A DNA stretch of 64,000 bases from Prosthecobacter debontii (GTDB taxonomy: Bacteria > Verrucomicrobiota > Verrucomicrobiia > Verrucomicrobiales > Verrucomicrobiaceae). Positions 36,287-45,332 of the stretch are shown here, in pieces; position 1 is the stretch's first letter, and each line of letters opens with the position of its first letter. The notes under the pieces are model-generated. The model worked only from the letters and a program-made list of their open reading frames with translations, did not search any database and was not told where the DNA came from. Both the position numbers and the translations under genes were made by a program. The stretch spans positions 1 through 64,000 of the forward strand of contig CAMAQH010000008.1 of NCBI GenBank assembly GCA_945860295.1, in the 5' to 3' direction.

Positions 36287-36718
36287 ATGGGCGGAGGAGG
36301 AGGCGGTGAAGGCGAACCGGAGTTTCAAATTGCTCCAATGATTGATGTGTTGCTTGTGCTACTCATTTTCTTTATGAGCATCACCTCAGCGCAAGTGTTG
36401 AGAATTGATAAGGACATCAAGCTGCCTGTGGCGGCGGACGCAAAAAAGAAGGAAGGTAAGAACGCTATGTTCGAAGCCGCCATCAACGTCCGTTGGCTCT
36501 CAGGCCAGCAGAAATCCAAGATCAAGCTCGATGATCGGGAACTGCCCAACGAGGAAATCGTTGAGGCACTCACTCAGCGAAAAAACAGCAATTCCACCTA
36601 CCGGGTCATTATACGCGGCGACCGCGATGTTCCCGCAGTGGAGATCCAGAAAGTTATGGCGCTGATCGCACAGTCGGGCATCGACGACATTTCATTCTCT
36701 GCACTTAACAAGGACTAA
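36287..36718 (+). CDS. exbD: ExbD/TolR-family protein, first copy
   Basis: A 143-residue protein starting with a Gly-rich cap, then F-Q-I-A-P-M-I-D-V-L-L-V-L-L-I-F-F-M, the single TM helix with the proton-coupling Asp, and a periplasmic TolR-like domain (V-I-I-R-G-D-R-D-V near residue 113). It pairs with ExbB and with the second ExbD 5 bases downstream. Two different ExbDs imply a heteromeric TM pair in the motor pore. Confidence 0.93.
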   Translation: MGGGGGGEGEPEFQIAPMIDVLLVLLIFFMSITSAQVLRIDKDIKLPVAADAKKKEGKNAMFEAAINVRWLSGQQKSKIKLDDRELPNEEIVEALTQRKNSNSTYRVIIRGDRDVPAVEIQKVMALIAQSGIDDISFSALNKD

Positions 36719-36723
36719 ATTAC

Positions 36724-37194
36724 ATGTCTCACGGCAAGAAAAAGCACCACAGCATCGACGAAGACAATGTCGTCATGGGTTTCCAGATCGCACCCATGAT
36801 CGACGTCGTCTTCGTTATCATGCTATTCTTCATGGTCATGGCAGGTGCCGTGAAGGTCGAGCGTGAACTCAAGACGCAACTACCAGGCGTCGGAACCCCC
36901 GCACTCAGTGACGAACAAACTCCACCAGATGAGATCATCGTCACCATAGAAGAAGCTGGAGTCGTCACATTAAACGAAGAGGAATTCGACACCCCGGACA
37001 ACAAAACGCTCCCCAACTTCACCTCCACTCTCATGAGGCTAAAGCAGGAGGCCGACAGCCGTAACGCCAAGGTTATGGTCACCATCCAAGCCGAGGAGCA
37101 AGCCCGCTACGAGCGCGTCATCGATGTGCTCAACTCAATGTCTAAGGCCCGCATCACCAATGTGACCTTCACAGTTGGTAGCGAAGAGTTCTGA
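36724..37194 (+). CDS. exbD: ExbD/TolR-family protein, second copy
   Basis: A 156-residue protein with a His/Lys-rich cytoplasmic cap and the TM segment G-F-Q-I-A-P-M-I-D-V-V-F-V-I-M-L-F-F-M bearing the conserved Asp, followed by a periplasmic domain (V-M-V-T-I-Q-A-E near 118). It is only moderately similar to the first copy. It is the last gene of the operon; no TonB-like or TolA-like gene follows, and the operon is closed by the terminator at 37213. Confidence 0.93.
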   Translation: MSHGKKKHHSIDEDNVVMGFQIAPMIDVVFVIMLFFMVMAGAVKVERELKTQLPGVGTPALSDEQTPPDEIIVTIEEAGVVTLNEEEFDTPDNKTLPNFTSTLMRLKQEADSRNAKVMVTIQAEEQARYERVIDVLNSMSKARITNVTFTVGSEEF

Positions 37195-37212
37195 TCAAAC
37201 CTGCAAACTCAT

Positions 37213-37252
37213 CAACAAAAAGCCCCAAGCATTCGCTTGGGGCTTTTTGTTG
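37213..37252. terminator. Bidirectional intrinsic terminator between exbD and aguA
   Basis: A perfect 18-bp inverted repeat (37213-37230 and 37235-37252) with an ATTC loop. The stem has a GC core (AGCCCCAAGC) flanked by A5 on the left and T5 on the right, so it works as an intrinsic terminator on both strands. It lies between the convergent exbD and agmatine deiminase genes. Confidence 0.95.
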
Positions 37253-37269
37253 TGAGGCTTCTGAACCTA

Positions 37270-38316
37270 TTACTTCGGCTGGTGCATGGCGATGCAGTGG
37301 AGTCCGCCGCCTTCCATGACGAGGTCTTTGCAGGTGACGGAGATTATCTCGCGGCCAGGAAAGCACTCGGCGATTTTATCTTCAGCAATCTGGTCCTTTT
37401 TCTTCTGCCCGAAGATGGGGACCATGATGCAATTGTTCAGCATCATGAAATTGGCGTAGCTAGCTGGTAGGCGGCTGAGACGCCAGTCCTTGACCTCGAT
37501 AGCTGTGGGCATTTCGATCTCTATGACCTCTAGCTTGCTGCCGTCGGCCGTGCGGACGTCGTCAAGTTGTTCGCGGATCTGTTTCAGGACTTTGAAGTTG
37601 GGGTCAGACTCCTTGGACTCGACCATGCAGATAACGGCATCTTCACGGATGAAGCGCACGATGTCATCGACGTGACCGTCTGTATCATCTCCTTCGATGC
37701 CTGCTTTGAACCAGACGATGTCGGAGACGCCGAGCATGGCTTTGAGTTCCTTTTCAACTTCGTCCTTCTTACGTGCCTTTCCTCCATTGCGGTTCGGATT
37801 GAGTAAAACAGCTTCGGTGGTGAAGAGGAGACCTTTGCCATTGGTTTCGATCGCGCCGCCTTCAAGAACCATATCAGAAGTGAAGCGCTCCATTTTCAGG
37901 GAAGCTGCCGCTTTCTCTGGGATCAGATCATCGAGTTCATAAGGGAACTTACCGCCCCAGGCATTGAACTTCCAGTCGGTGATCGCGACCTGACCGGTTT
38001 CATTATGCTTGATGAAAATCGGACCGTGGTCCCGGCACCAGACGTCGTTGGTATTGTTCTCATAAATGTCCACCTGACTGAGATCGCCTTCATTATCTGC
38101 TATGCTAAGGCGGATGTTCATGTGGCTGAGCATCGGCGCATTGATCCGCACGCGCTCGTAGCGGGAGATAGTGCTGGCGATCTCTCCAAACTTGTCTTGC
38201 AGCTTGTGAAAGGTCTTGGGGCAGCTCTCCTTGTTTGATGGCCAGGATAACCAAATGGCTTCCTGGGGTTCAAATTCGGCGGGGAGGTGGTAGTTCTTGG
38301 GGTATCCTTTACTCAT
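37270..38316 (-). CDS. aguA: Agmatine deiminase
   Basis: A 348-residue guanidino-group hydrolase of the agmatine deiminase/PAD family. Visible: P-A-E-F-E-P-Q-E-A-I-W-L-S-W-P at the start, N-D-V-W-C-R-D-H-G-P, L-E-G-G-A-I-E, D-D-T-D-G-H-V-D-D and the catalytic Cys in G-G-G-L-H-C-I near the C-terminus. Reaction: agmatine to N-carbamoylputrescine + ammonia. The start overlaps the end of the amidase gene by 8 bases, so the two are translated from one mRNA and complete the agmatine-to-putrescine route. Confidence 0.96.
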   Translation of the reverse strand: MSKGYPKNYHLPAEFEPQEAIWLSWPSNKESCPKTFHKLQDKFGEIASTISRYERVRINAPMLSHMNIRLSIADNEGDLSQVDIYENNTNDVWCRDHGPIFIKHNETGQVAITDWKFNAWGGKFPYELDDLIPEKAAASLKMERFTSDMVLEGGAIETNGKGLLFTTEAVLLNPNRNGGKARKKDEVEKELKAMLGVSDIVWFKAGIEGDDTDGHVDDIVRFIREDAVICMVESKESDPNFKVLKQIREQLDDVRTADGSKLEVIEIEMPTAIEVKDWRLSRLPASYANFMMLNNCIMVPIFGQKKKDQIAEDKIAECFPGREIISVTCKDLVMEGGGLHCIAMHQPK

Positions 38317-39175
38317 CCAGGTAGCGTTTGGTCAGGGGTGCGTATGTGTCAATGCGTCGATCACGAAAAAATGGCCAAATGCGACGAAAATCTTCCACTG
38401 CTTGCAGATCGCAGGCCATAATCACGATCTCTTCGTCAGACACACTGCCCTTGGCGACTATTTCACCATAGGGATTTGCGACAAAAGACTGGCCCCAAAA
38501 CTCTGTGTCATCCTGGAAACCCGTGCGATTGATGGCTGCAACAAAGCAGCCATTCGCCACAGCATGACCGCGCTGCACGGTCTCCCAGGCGCAGTGTTGT
38601 GCTTTTCCTAGCTCGGCCTTTTCAGAGTCCAGCCAGCCGATGGCTGTCGGGTAAATTAGGATCTGCGCGCCAGCCAGTGCGGTCAGTCGAGCGGCTTCGG
38701 GATACCACTGATCCCAGCAGATGAGCACGCCAATCTTGCCAAATTTAGTATCCCAGACGCAATAGCCCAGGTCACCTGGTGTGAAGTAAAACTTCTCCTC
38801 AAAACCAGGGTCTTGGGGGATGTGCATCTTGCGGTACTTGCCGAGGTAGGTGCCATCCGCGTCGATGATCGCTGCAGTGTTGTGGTAGAGGCCTGGACCA
38901 CGCTTTTCAAAAAGAGAGGCGACGATGACAACGCCAAGCTCCTTCGCCAGGGCAGCCATATAATCAGTTGTCGGACCTGGAACAGACTCAGCCAGATCAA
39001 ACAATGCCGTGTCCTGCCGGGTGCAGAAGTAGGGAATATTGAACAGTTCCTGCAGGCAGATGATTTGCGCCCCCTTCCCTGCGGCTTCACGGATCAGCTC
39101 GTCATGTCGAGCTAGGCTTTCAGCCTTGCTGGCAAACGTTGAGCCTTGAATCAGACCAAGTATAACGACGGACAT
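38309..39175 (-). CDS. aguB: N-carbamoylputrescine amidase
   Basis: A 288-residue nitrilase-superfamily enzyme with the Glu-Lys-Cys triad in C-L-Q-E-L-F, Y-R-K-M-H-I-P and L-I-C-W-D-Q-W-Y-P-E. The last motif and the neighbouring aguA identify it as N-carbamoylputrescine amidase, giving putrescine + CO2 + ammonia. It is cytoplasmic and first gene of the two-gene operon. Confidence 0.95.
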   Translation of the reverse strand: MSVVILGLIQGSTFASKAESLARHDELIREAAGKGAQIICLQELFNIPYFCTRQDTALFDLAESVPGPTTDYMAALAKELGVVIVASLFEKRGPGLYHNTAAIIDADGTYLGKYRKMHIPQDPGFEEKFYFTPGDLGYCVWDTKFGKIGVLICWDQWYPEAARLTALAGAQILIYPTAIGWLDSEKAELGKAQHCAWETVQRGHAVANGCFVAAINRTGFQDDTEFWGQSFVANPYGEIVAKGSVSDEEIVIMACDLQAVEDFRRIWPFFRDRRIDTYAPLTKRYLDE

Positions 39176-39262
39176 GGGCTAAGACAATTAAGAGAGGAGG
39201 TCTCAGCGCAAGTGAAGATGTATATCCAAGCATGCCACCTAGCCACAGTGAAGAGTTGAGAA

Positions 39263-39496
39263 ATGAAGTGGGCCGTGGAGTGCGCTATCACATCAGGTGC
39301 CACCTGCTATGATCTCTTGCCCGGTGATTATGAATACAAGCGCGTCTGGTGTGAGGATCGCCGACTCGTGTCTGAAGTTGAGTGTTTTCATCCCTACCGC
39401 CCGAGCGCCCTCGTGTTTCGTGCCATCCGCACCTTAAAGCGTTGCCTCGCTAAACCAGCACCGATTGCTGAAACCATCACCGCACCTGCCGAATGA
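39263..39496 (+). pseudogene. C-terminal stump of a GNAT-type (BcsL/CelD-like) acetyltransferase
   Basis: Seventy-seven codons reading W-A-V-E-C-A-I-T...Y-D-L-L-P-G-D-Y-E-Y-K-R-V-W-C, a pattern found at the end of Acetyltransf_6 proteins of exopolysaccharide loci. The remaining about 250-300 residues that should precede it are absent, replaced by the short gap to aguB. It overlaps the next gene start by 4 bases, the spacing of an intact operon. Likely left by a deletion that removed the rest of the locus. Confidence 0.6.
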
Positions 39497-40680
39497 AAGT
39501 CCTCGTCCTCACTGCCGATGCCAACACGCTGATTTATCACCGGGGTGATCTCATCCGCGACTTCGCTGCCCATGGCTGTGAAGTCGTCACCTCTGCGGCA
39601 GAGGACTACCCGCATGTGCGCTCTTATGTGGAGGCCGCCGGTGGTCGTCATCTGCCCATCCGCATGGTGCGCAGAGAGTAAATCTGCTGAAGGACTGGAT
39701 CACTTGGCTAGATATGTTCCGCTTGTTTCGCCGGGAAAAGCCAGACGCCCTTTTGCCTACACCATCAAGTCTGTCGTCTATGGCTGCGTCATCGCACGTC
39801 TAGCCGGAGTACCCCGCATCTATTCGCTGCTGCCCGGCCTTGGCTTCACCTTTGTGAAACCTGAAACACTGAAGCAAACACTCGTGCAGTGGCTATCAAA
39901 AGCGCTGCACCGCTTTGCCCTGAAGCGGGCCGATGTCATCTTCATGCAGAACCGGGACGACGTGCAGCTCTTCACCGATCTCAAAATACTGCCACGCGGC
40001 GTGCCTGTGCATGTCACGACGGGTTCGGGCGTCAATCTGGACGAGTGCCCGCATGTCCCGCTCGATGGCGATCCAGACATCGCCGCAGGTCGAGTCCGAT
40101 TCGTGCTGGTCAGCCGACTCCTCATCAGCAAAGGCGTCTGTATTTTCGCAGAGGCCACGCACAGGATCAAAGCTCGTTATCCCCACACGGAGTTTCATCT
40201 CGTGGGTCCGTTTGATCCAAACCCGAACCGCGTGAGTGAAATCGAAGTCGAGCAGTGGGTCAAAGAAGGCACGCTGACCCATCACGGCATGGTGCGGGAT
40301 GTGGCGGCACTTTTGAAAGCCATGTACGTCTTCTGCCTGACCACTTGGTATCGCGAGGGTGTGCCCCATGCGAGCCTAGAGGCGCTTTCCACCGGTCGCG
40401 CCATGATCACCACAGACTCCGTCGGCGCGCGTGAGTGCGTGAGCGGTGGTGAGAATGGCTTCCTGCTGCCGCCGCGTGATGTCGATGCCCTCGTCATCGC
40501 GATGCAGACCTCGTTCGACTATCCTGAACAAATCGCCGTCATGGGCCGCGCCAGTCGCCGCCTTGCTGAAGAGGTCTTCGACGCGCGGCTGATCAATCAA
40601 ATCATCCTACGTGCCATGAATGTCTCCGCGGCACCGCAACAGAAACAATCCTCTCTGCACCTTGCCCACAAACGGCTAGT
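39493..40680 (+). pseudogene. Glycosyltransferase family 4 gene with two frameshifts
   Basis: The protein is readable only across three frames. Frame one, from ATG 39493, gives M-K-V-L-V-L-T-A-D-A to R-M-V-R-R, ending in TAA near 39680. A second frame (about 39678-39755) gives V-N-L-L-K-D-W-I-T-W and F-R-R-E-K-P-D-A. The third frame continues F-A-Y-T-I-K-S-V-V-Y-G and carries the GT-B donor region (V-S-R-L-L-I-S-K-G-V, P-H-A-S-L-E-A-L-S-T-G-R). Each junction is a one-base change. The third frame stays open to 40912, but after about 40680 no glycosyltransferase pattern is visible. Role before decay: sugar transfer in exopolysaccharide assembly. Confidence 0.8.
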
Positions 40681-40746
40681 GCATGATATTATCTTCCTCC
40701 GATGGCCTTATGACTCGCACTTCAACCTCCGCTGGCACACCCGCAG

Positions 40747-43041
40747 TTGCAGGGCGCGTCTGGAGGGGCGCTCGCACTCCTGCCACTGGCTCCCTCGGCA
40801 CTCGGCTTGCCATCTCCACTGTCGCAGGTTGACCACAGTCCCTACCTCTCCACGCCTGCACCGCAGTTTTCAGAATCTCTCATCAGCATCGCCGACCTCA
40901 TCGGTTTCATGATGGCAGTGCGCGCTGCCGCACTCATTTACTATGCGCTAGGCATGGGAGCGAAAGTCTATGAAGCAGAAGCGAAACTGCGCCTGCGCCT
41001 CGATGAAACAAACCTCCTTAATCTCCCCAAAATGGGCGGTAAAGGCCCGTCCGAAATCAGCGCACCGCTGCTCATCAACAATCACCTGACCGAACTCAAA
41101 TCACGCCCCTTCCTGGAGCACTTCAGCGAGCGCTTTGATCCGGCAAAGCTGGCCCGCTACTCCGAGGTGGAGGGCAATTCCCTGAGCCGTAAAGATCAGC
41201 TCATGAAAGTGCTCGAACTCTACAAACCCGGCAAGCCTGCACCCGCGAAGCTTATCTTTGTCTCCAGCCTCAGCAGCGCTGCTCACGTAGAGCCACAGAA
41301 ACAATCCCACATCATCCGAGTCGTCGTGCGTGACACAAATCCACTCATGGCAGCCGATCTAGCCAATAGCATGGCCAAGGAATACATCCGCTTTAAAGGC
41401 CAGCAGGAGTCTGGCCAAACAGAAAACGAGCGCGACTATCTTCATGAAAAGTCAGCCGAACTGCGTGAGCGTCTCGAAGTTAGTGAAAAGAAGCTCGCCA
41501 AGTATCGCCAATCAGAAAACCTGATCGAAGCCGGTGAAGCGCGCACCGTGGACAGCGCGCGCATGTTACAGTTCAACTCCGCGATCACCGACTCCCAGCA
41601 GCACCTGATCAAGGCCCAGAATGACCTGCAAACCATCCGCACCACCCAGCAGGCCGGGCGTGATTTGTCAGAAGTGCGCGTCGTCGCAGAGAACCCCGAC
41701 GTGGCATTTAATTGCAAAGAACATAATGCCAAAGTCGCCGCGCGTCGCGCGCTTGAACCCATGTGCGGACGTCGCCACCCGCAAATGGTCGCACTAGCCG
41801 GAGCAATCGAGACGCTCAAAACCGCCTTGGATCGTGCCAGCAATACCGTCGTCACCATGACGAAAACAGAAGTGTCAAATCTCGAACGCCAGATCTCGGG
41901 TTTTCAAGGCCAGCTTGATTCCGCATGCGGCATGGCCGTCGATCAAAGCGTCAAGAATATACAGCAAAACCTGCTAGTCGATCAAGTGGCCGCAGACCGA
42001 AAAACCTACCAGACCAGCGTCGAGAGTCTGAATAAAGCTGACGTCACAGGTCAGTTCACTGAAAGCGGCGCGCTCAGTCTTTCCGACACAGCCCCAGCAC
42101 CAGACAAACCGGTCAAGCCCAATAAGCCCATCGCCTCATTGGCCAGCTTTATCATCTTCGGAATAATGTTCATCGGCCTGCCCGTGGGGTGGGAGCTGTT
42201 TGATGATCATATCCTGAAACTCGTGCGCCAGGGCGGCTCGCCTTCAGTCAATATTCCACCCGCCAAAGAAGTGTCTCACATGCCCGTCGGTCAGCATCCC
42301 GCACAGCCGATGATCCGCGCGCCCAGCGCTGCATTGGCCGCGCCGCCACCACCTCAGATCATGATTCCAGGTGTGGCCCAGGCTCCAATGCTGGCGCGGC
42401 TGCCGATCATCGGTTCCGCCCACCCAGAAGTCGTGCTCGGCCAGCTACTCAAGTCCGAGCCCATGGACGCGGCGGGCGCACTCAGTCAGATCACCTGCAC
42501 ACTGGAGATGCAGGCGCTAAAGCGCAGCGGACTCGGCGGCATCATCCTCGTCACCAGCGCCGAAGCCGGTGAGGGTAAAACCGTCTCCGCCGCAGCACTC
42601 GCCGCCGCCTTCTGCCATCAGGGGCGCAGCGTCCTCATAATGGGGTGCAATGCCGTCTCTCCCACTCTGCATCAATGGTTTCCCCACGCCTACCACCACA
42701 GCTTCTCGGCACACGATCTGGAGTCCCTACGCTATGGGAATACCCACCTCTTCCTCCTGCCAGCACACGAACTACCAGCCTACGCCACCAATAAATTGCT
42801 CGATGACTACCGTGCCTGGATCGAACGCGCACGACATCAGGTGGACTGGATCATTCTCGATGGCGGACCTGTGTTGCGAAACTTTGCCGACGTGGCCCCA
42901 CTCGCCCCGATTGCTACCGATGTGCTGCTGGTCAATAATCCCGCCATCTCCAGTCCCGCCAAGCTGCGCGCCGCCATGAATCTGCTCCAGCCCATGATGT
43001 CCAGCAGTGCATTCCGAGGCTTGATCGTGCATGGCGTATGA
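40747..43041 (+). CDS. Wzz/Wzc-like polysaccharide co-polymerase with degenerate kinase domain
   Basis: Up to 764 residues. A Wzz-type start (TM near 55-75, then K-V-Y-E-A-E-A-K-L) leads into a long coiled-coil region (about 200-410) with L-R-E-R-L-E-V-S-E-K-K-L, a second TM segment near 460-480, a Pro-rich linker and a P-loop domain with S-A-E-A-G-E-G-K-T near 605. The Walker A' Asp motif of tyrosine kinases is replaced (V-L-I-M-G-C-N-A) and no Tyr cluster ends the protein, so kinase activity is doubtful. The N-terminus is unclear: the TTG at 40747 opens the frame, an ATG occurs only at 40909, and residues 1-40 look unlike a leader; a deletion here is possible. Confidence 0.7.
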   Translation: MQGASGGALALLPLAPSALGLPSPLSQVDHSPYLSTPAPQFSESLISIADLIGFMMAVRAAALIYYALGMGAKVYEAEAKLRLRLDETNLLNLPKMGGKGPSEISAPLLINNHLTELKSRPFLEHFSERFDPAKLARYSEVEGNSLSRKDQLMKVLELYKPGKPAPAKLIFVSSLSSAAHVEPQKQSHIIRVVVRDTNPLMAADLANSMAKEYIRFKGQQESGQTENERDYLHEKSAELRERLEVSEKKLAKYRQSENLIEAGEARTVDSARMLQFNSAITDSQQHLIKAQNDLQTIRTTQQAGRDLSEVRVVAENPDVAFNCKEHNAKVAARRALEPMCGRRHPQMVALAGAIETLKTALDRASNTVVTMTKTEVSNLERQISGFQGQLDSACGMAVDQSVKNIQQNLLVDQVAADRKTYQTSVESLNKADVTGQFTESGALSLSDTAPAPDKPVKPNKPIASLASFIIFGIMFIGLPVGWELFDDHILKLVRQGGSPSVNIPPAKEVSHMPVGQHPAQPMIRAPSAALAAPPPPQIMIPGVAQAPMLARLPIIGSAHPEVVLGQLLKSEPMDAAGALSQITCTLEMQALKRSGLGGIILVTSAEAGEGKTVSAAALAAAFCHQGRSVLIMGCNAVSPTLHQWFPHAYHHSFSAHDLESLRYGNTHLFLLPAHELPAYATNKLLDDYRAWIERARHQVDWIILDGGPVLRNFADVAPLAPIATDVLLVNNPAISSPAKLRAAMNLLQPMMSSSAFRGLIVHGV

Positions 43042-43054
43042 GGCAGAGAATAAC

Positions 43055-43840
43055 ATGAGCGCCGCCTGGCCCCCAGCCTTTCTCCCCAGCCTTCACGATC
43101 CCGGCATCAATCCCGAGTCGGCGAGCCGTGCAGAGCTACCACGCACCGTCCTCAAACATCTGAACCCGCTAGGGCATGAGATCAAACTCTGGAGTGCCTC
43201 CGCAGCGCATTTAGTTAGCCGTCTCAATCGTGATCGGCTGCCACCAGAGCTCAGCACTTTTCTTCGCACCTGGATTCCCAGCCGCGTTCCTGAGATGCCC
43301 ACAGCACCCTTTACCGTGCTGCTCGGCGAGTCCACGCACGGCTGGCAGATCGTCACCTCATCACTCCCATGGCTGAATGATCCCGCCTGGACCGCCCTCC
43401 TGCGCCTGCCCGCATTGCGCAGCGCTTGGATGAGCGACCTGCGTGCCAGTCACTTACAGCACCTGCTGCAGCTGCTCCCACCAGCCTGGGTTATGGACAC
43501 TACCCCCATACCGCCAGGAGCCGTCATCCCAGGCCTAGAGATCGCCTCATGGCCAGAGTTAATTCGGCTCCGAGGCACAGGCCGCGATTTTCAAATCGGC
43601 CCCACCGCCCTCTCAGACCCGCATACCGAAAATCACTGGCACACCACACTCACCCAAGCTTTAGAAACAAAGCCAAGCCTCTGTATCGAGCACTTTAGCA
43701 GCACCTCATGGATACTCACCCGCTATCACCAGCGTGATCCTGATCTATACCTAGCCGAAGCCTGGATCAGCACCGCCCATCAGGTACAGCAGGCACTCAA
43801 TGTTGTTAAGTTAACAAGGTGCGAGATCAAAAAATCTTGA
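43055..43840 (+). CDS. Unknown protein after the Wzz/Wzc-like gene
   Basis: About 261 residues, no signal peptide or TM helix, Trp/Leu/Pro-rich (W-P-P-A-F-L-P-S-L-H near the start, L-R-A-S-H-L-Q-H-L-L-Q-L-L-P-P). I do not recognise it. It follows the co-polymerase gene by 13 bases (or overlaps it if the upstream ATG at 43031 is used), so it is probably part of the exopolysaccharide operon, perhaps a RecA/SulA-like or P-loop-derived partner without its motif; this is a guess. Confidence 0.65.
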   Translation: MSAAWPPAFLPSLHDPGINPESASRAELPRTVLKHLNPLGHEIKLWSASAAHLVSRLNRDRLPPELSTFLRTWIPSRVPEMPTAPFTVLLGESTHGWQIVTSSLPWLNDPAWTALLRLPALRSAWMSDLRASHLQHLLQLLPPAWVMDTTPIPPGAVIPGLEIASWPELIRLRGTGRDFQIGPTALSDPHTENHWHTTLTQALETKPSLCIEHFSSTSWILTRYHQRDPDLYLAEAWISTAHQVQQALNVVKLTRCEIKKS

Positions 43841-43895
43841 AATGCAAAGGTGTTGCGCGAGACGTATCTTTTAAAAGTCCCCCAATTTTCGGCCA

Positions 43896-44036
43896 ATGAA
43901 ACACGCACATTCCCTGCGCAGCGCGTTCTCTCTCATCACCATTATCTCGTCTGGGCTGGCCTAGGAAGATGTCAGCAACTTGTCTTTTGGCAATGTGGGA
44001 TTCCACAGGCCTGGCCGAATAACTGGCGAGCCTTAG
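43896..44036 (+). pseudogene. Signal-peptide stub with an amber codon at the cleavage site
   Basis: ATG at 43896 opens a good signal peptide (M-K-H-A-H-S-L-R-S-A-F-S-L...S-G-L-A) whose next codon is TAG (43962-43964), where a Gln would be typical of A-x-A|Q cleavage. The frame then continues E-D-V-S-N-L-S-F-G-N-V-G-F to another TAG at 44034. It looks like the first 46 codons of a secreted protein gene of the exopolysaccharide locus, otherwise lost. Short length keeps confidence low. Confidence 0.4.
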
Positions 44037-44171
44037 TATCTGCCTGGATAACTAGATAAAGACGAACAGATGTTGAGTCGATGCTTTTTGCTCCGTTGTC
44101 GTTTTATCGAGCCAAAGGACAGTGGACGATCTTGAATATTATGAGCTGTTCTGAAAAAGCTCTGCCTGGAT
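44037..44171. other. Gene-free gap between the exopolysaccharide locus and dxr
   Basis: Together with the stub just upstream this makes a stretch of about 330 bases without an intact gene. No terminator with a T-run, repeat or RNA gene is apparent. Confidence 0.5.
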
Positions 44172-45317
44172 TCAGCACGCCGCCTCACGTCGTGCCCAAG
44201 CATCGGCTTCGATTAGAGTCTCTAGGGTTGGGTGCTGAATCACCTCGTGCTTTTCCATGACTCGGGCGACGGTTTGCCAGATGGCCGAGAATGAGCTGCG
44301 CTCATTGAGGAAGGCTTCCACGGCGACTTCGTTGGCGGCATTGAGCACGGCGGGCAGTGTGCCGCCGACTTCACCGGCATGACGGGCGAGATAGAGGGCG
44401 GGGAAGTCATGGGTGCGGGGTGCTTCGAAATGCAGCGCGGCAAGCTTGGCGAAGTCGAGCGGGCAAAGGTTGTTCGGCACGCGATCCGGATAGGTCACGG
44501 CATACTGAATCGGGAAACACATGTCGCTGTGACTGAGCTGGGCGATGACGCTGTTGTCGGAAAACTCAACCATGCTGTGGACGATGCTTTGGGGATGCAC
44601 AACGACCTCGATGCGGCTCATCGGCACATCGAAAAGCCAGCGCGCCTCGATCATTTCTAGGCCTTTATTGAAAAGCGTGGCTGAGTCGATGGATATCTTC
44701 CGGCCCATGCTCCAGGTCGGGTGTTTCAAAGCCTGCGCCACGGTGACCTGTGGCAGTTGATCGGCAGGAAGCTGACGGAAAGGTCCGCCGCTGGCGGTGA
44801 GCAGGATACGACGCACTTCGCTGTGTCGATGACCTTCCAGGCACTGGAAGATGGCGTTGTGCTCGCTGTCCACGGGCAGGACGTTCACGCCCTTGCGACG
44901 TGCGGCCTCCATGACGGCTTCGCCAGCCATGACGAGGATCTCTTTGCTGGCAACGGCGAGGTGCTTGCCTTCTTCAATCGCCGCCAGCGCTGGGGCGAGT
45001 CCGGCGACTCCGACGATGGCCACGAGCACCATGTCCGCATCACTCGCACGCACCAGATCCACCAGGCCCTGCGCGCCGACATGCAGTGTCACGTCTGAAG
45101 GCAAAAGCGAGCGTGCTCGCGCTGCCGCTGCTTCATCGGTGAGTGCCACTTGCTTCACGCCGGTCTCGCGCACCTGAGCCACGAGCGCCTCGACACTGCG
45201 TTGCGCGGCGAGGCCGACGATTTCCATCCGCTCCGGGATGTCCTGCGCCACCTTAAGCGTGCTAGTGCCGATGGAACCTGTAGAACCGAGCAGGAGAATT
45301 TTGCGACGTGATGCCAT
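44172..45317 (-). CDS. dxr: 1-deoxy-D-xylulose 5-phosphate reductoisomerase
   Basis: About 381 residues. NADPH-binding G-S-T-G-S-I-G-T-S-T near the N-terminus, metal/substrate motif D-S-E-H-N-A-I-F-Q, the flexible-loop region G-R-K-I-S-I-D-S-A-T-L and C-terminal A-A-N-E-V-A-V. Reaction: DXP to MEP, the first committed step of the MEP isoprenoid route. The ATG at 45317 is preferred because GGAG lies 6 bases upstream, one of the few clear Shine-Dalgarno sites in the window; an in-frame ATG at 45329 is the alternative. It follows cdsA by a few bases. Confidence 0.97.
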   Translation of the reverse strand: MASRRKILLLGSTGSIGTSTLKVAQDIPERMEIVGLAAQRSVEALVAQVRETGVKQVALTDEAAAARARSLLPSDVTLHVGAQGLVDLVRASDADMVLVAIVGVAGLAPALAAIEEGKHLAVASKEILVMAGEAVMEAARRKGVNVLPVDSEHNAIFQCLEGHRHSEVRRILLTASGGPFRQLPADQLPQVTVAQALKHPTWSMGRKISIDSATLFNKGLEMIEARWLFDVPMSRIEVVVHPQSIVHSMVEFSDNSVIAQLSHSDMCFPIQYAVTYPDRVPNNLCPLDFAKLAALHFEAPRTHDFPALYLARHAGEVGGTLPAVLNAANEVAVEAFLNERSSFSAIWQTVARVMEKHEVIQHPTLETLIEADAWARREAAC

Positions 45318-45332
45318 GCTTGTCTCCATGCC

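Noticed and set aside
43850-44059. 69-codon frame after the unknown gene
   Set aside because: Competes with the better signal-peptide frame at 43896 and has no recognisable pattern.
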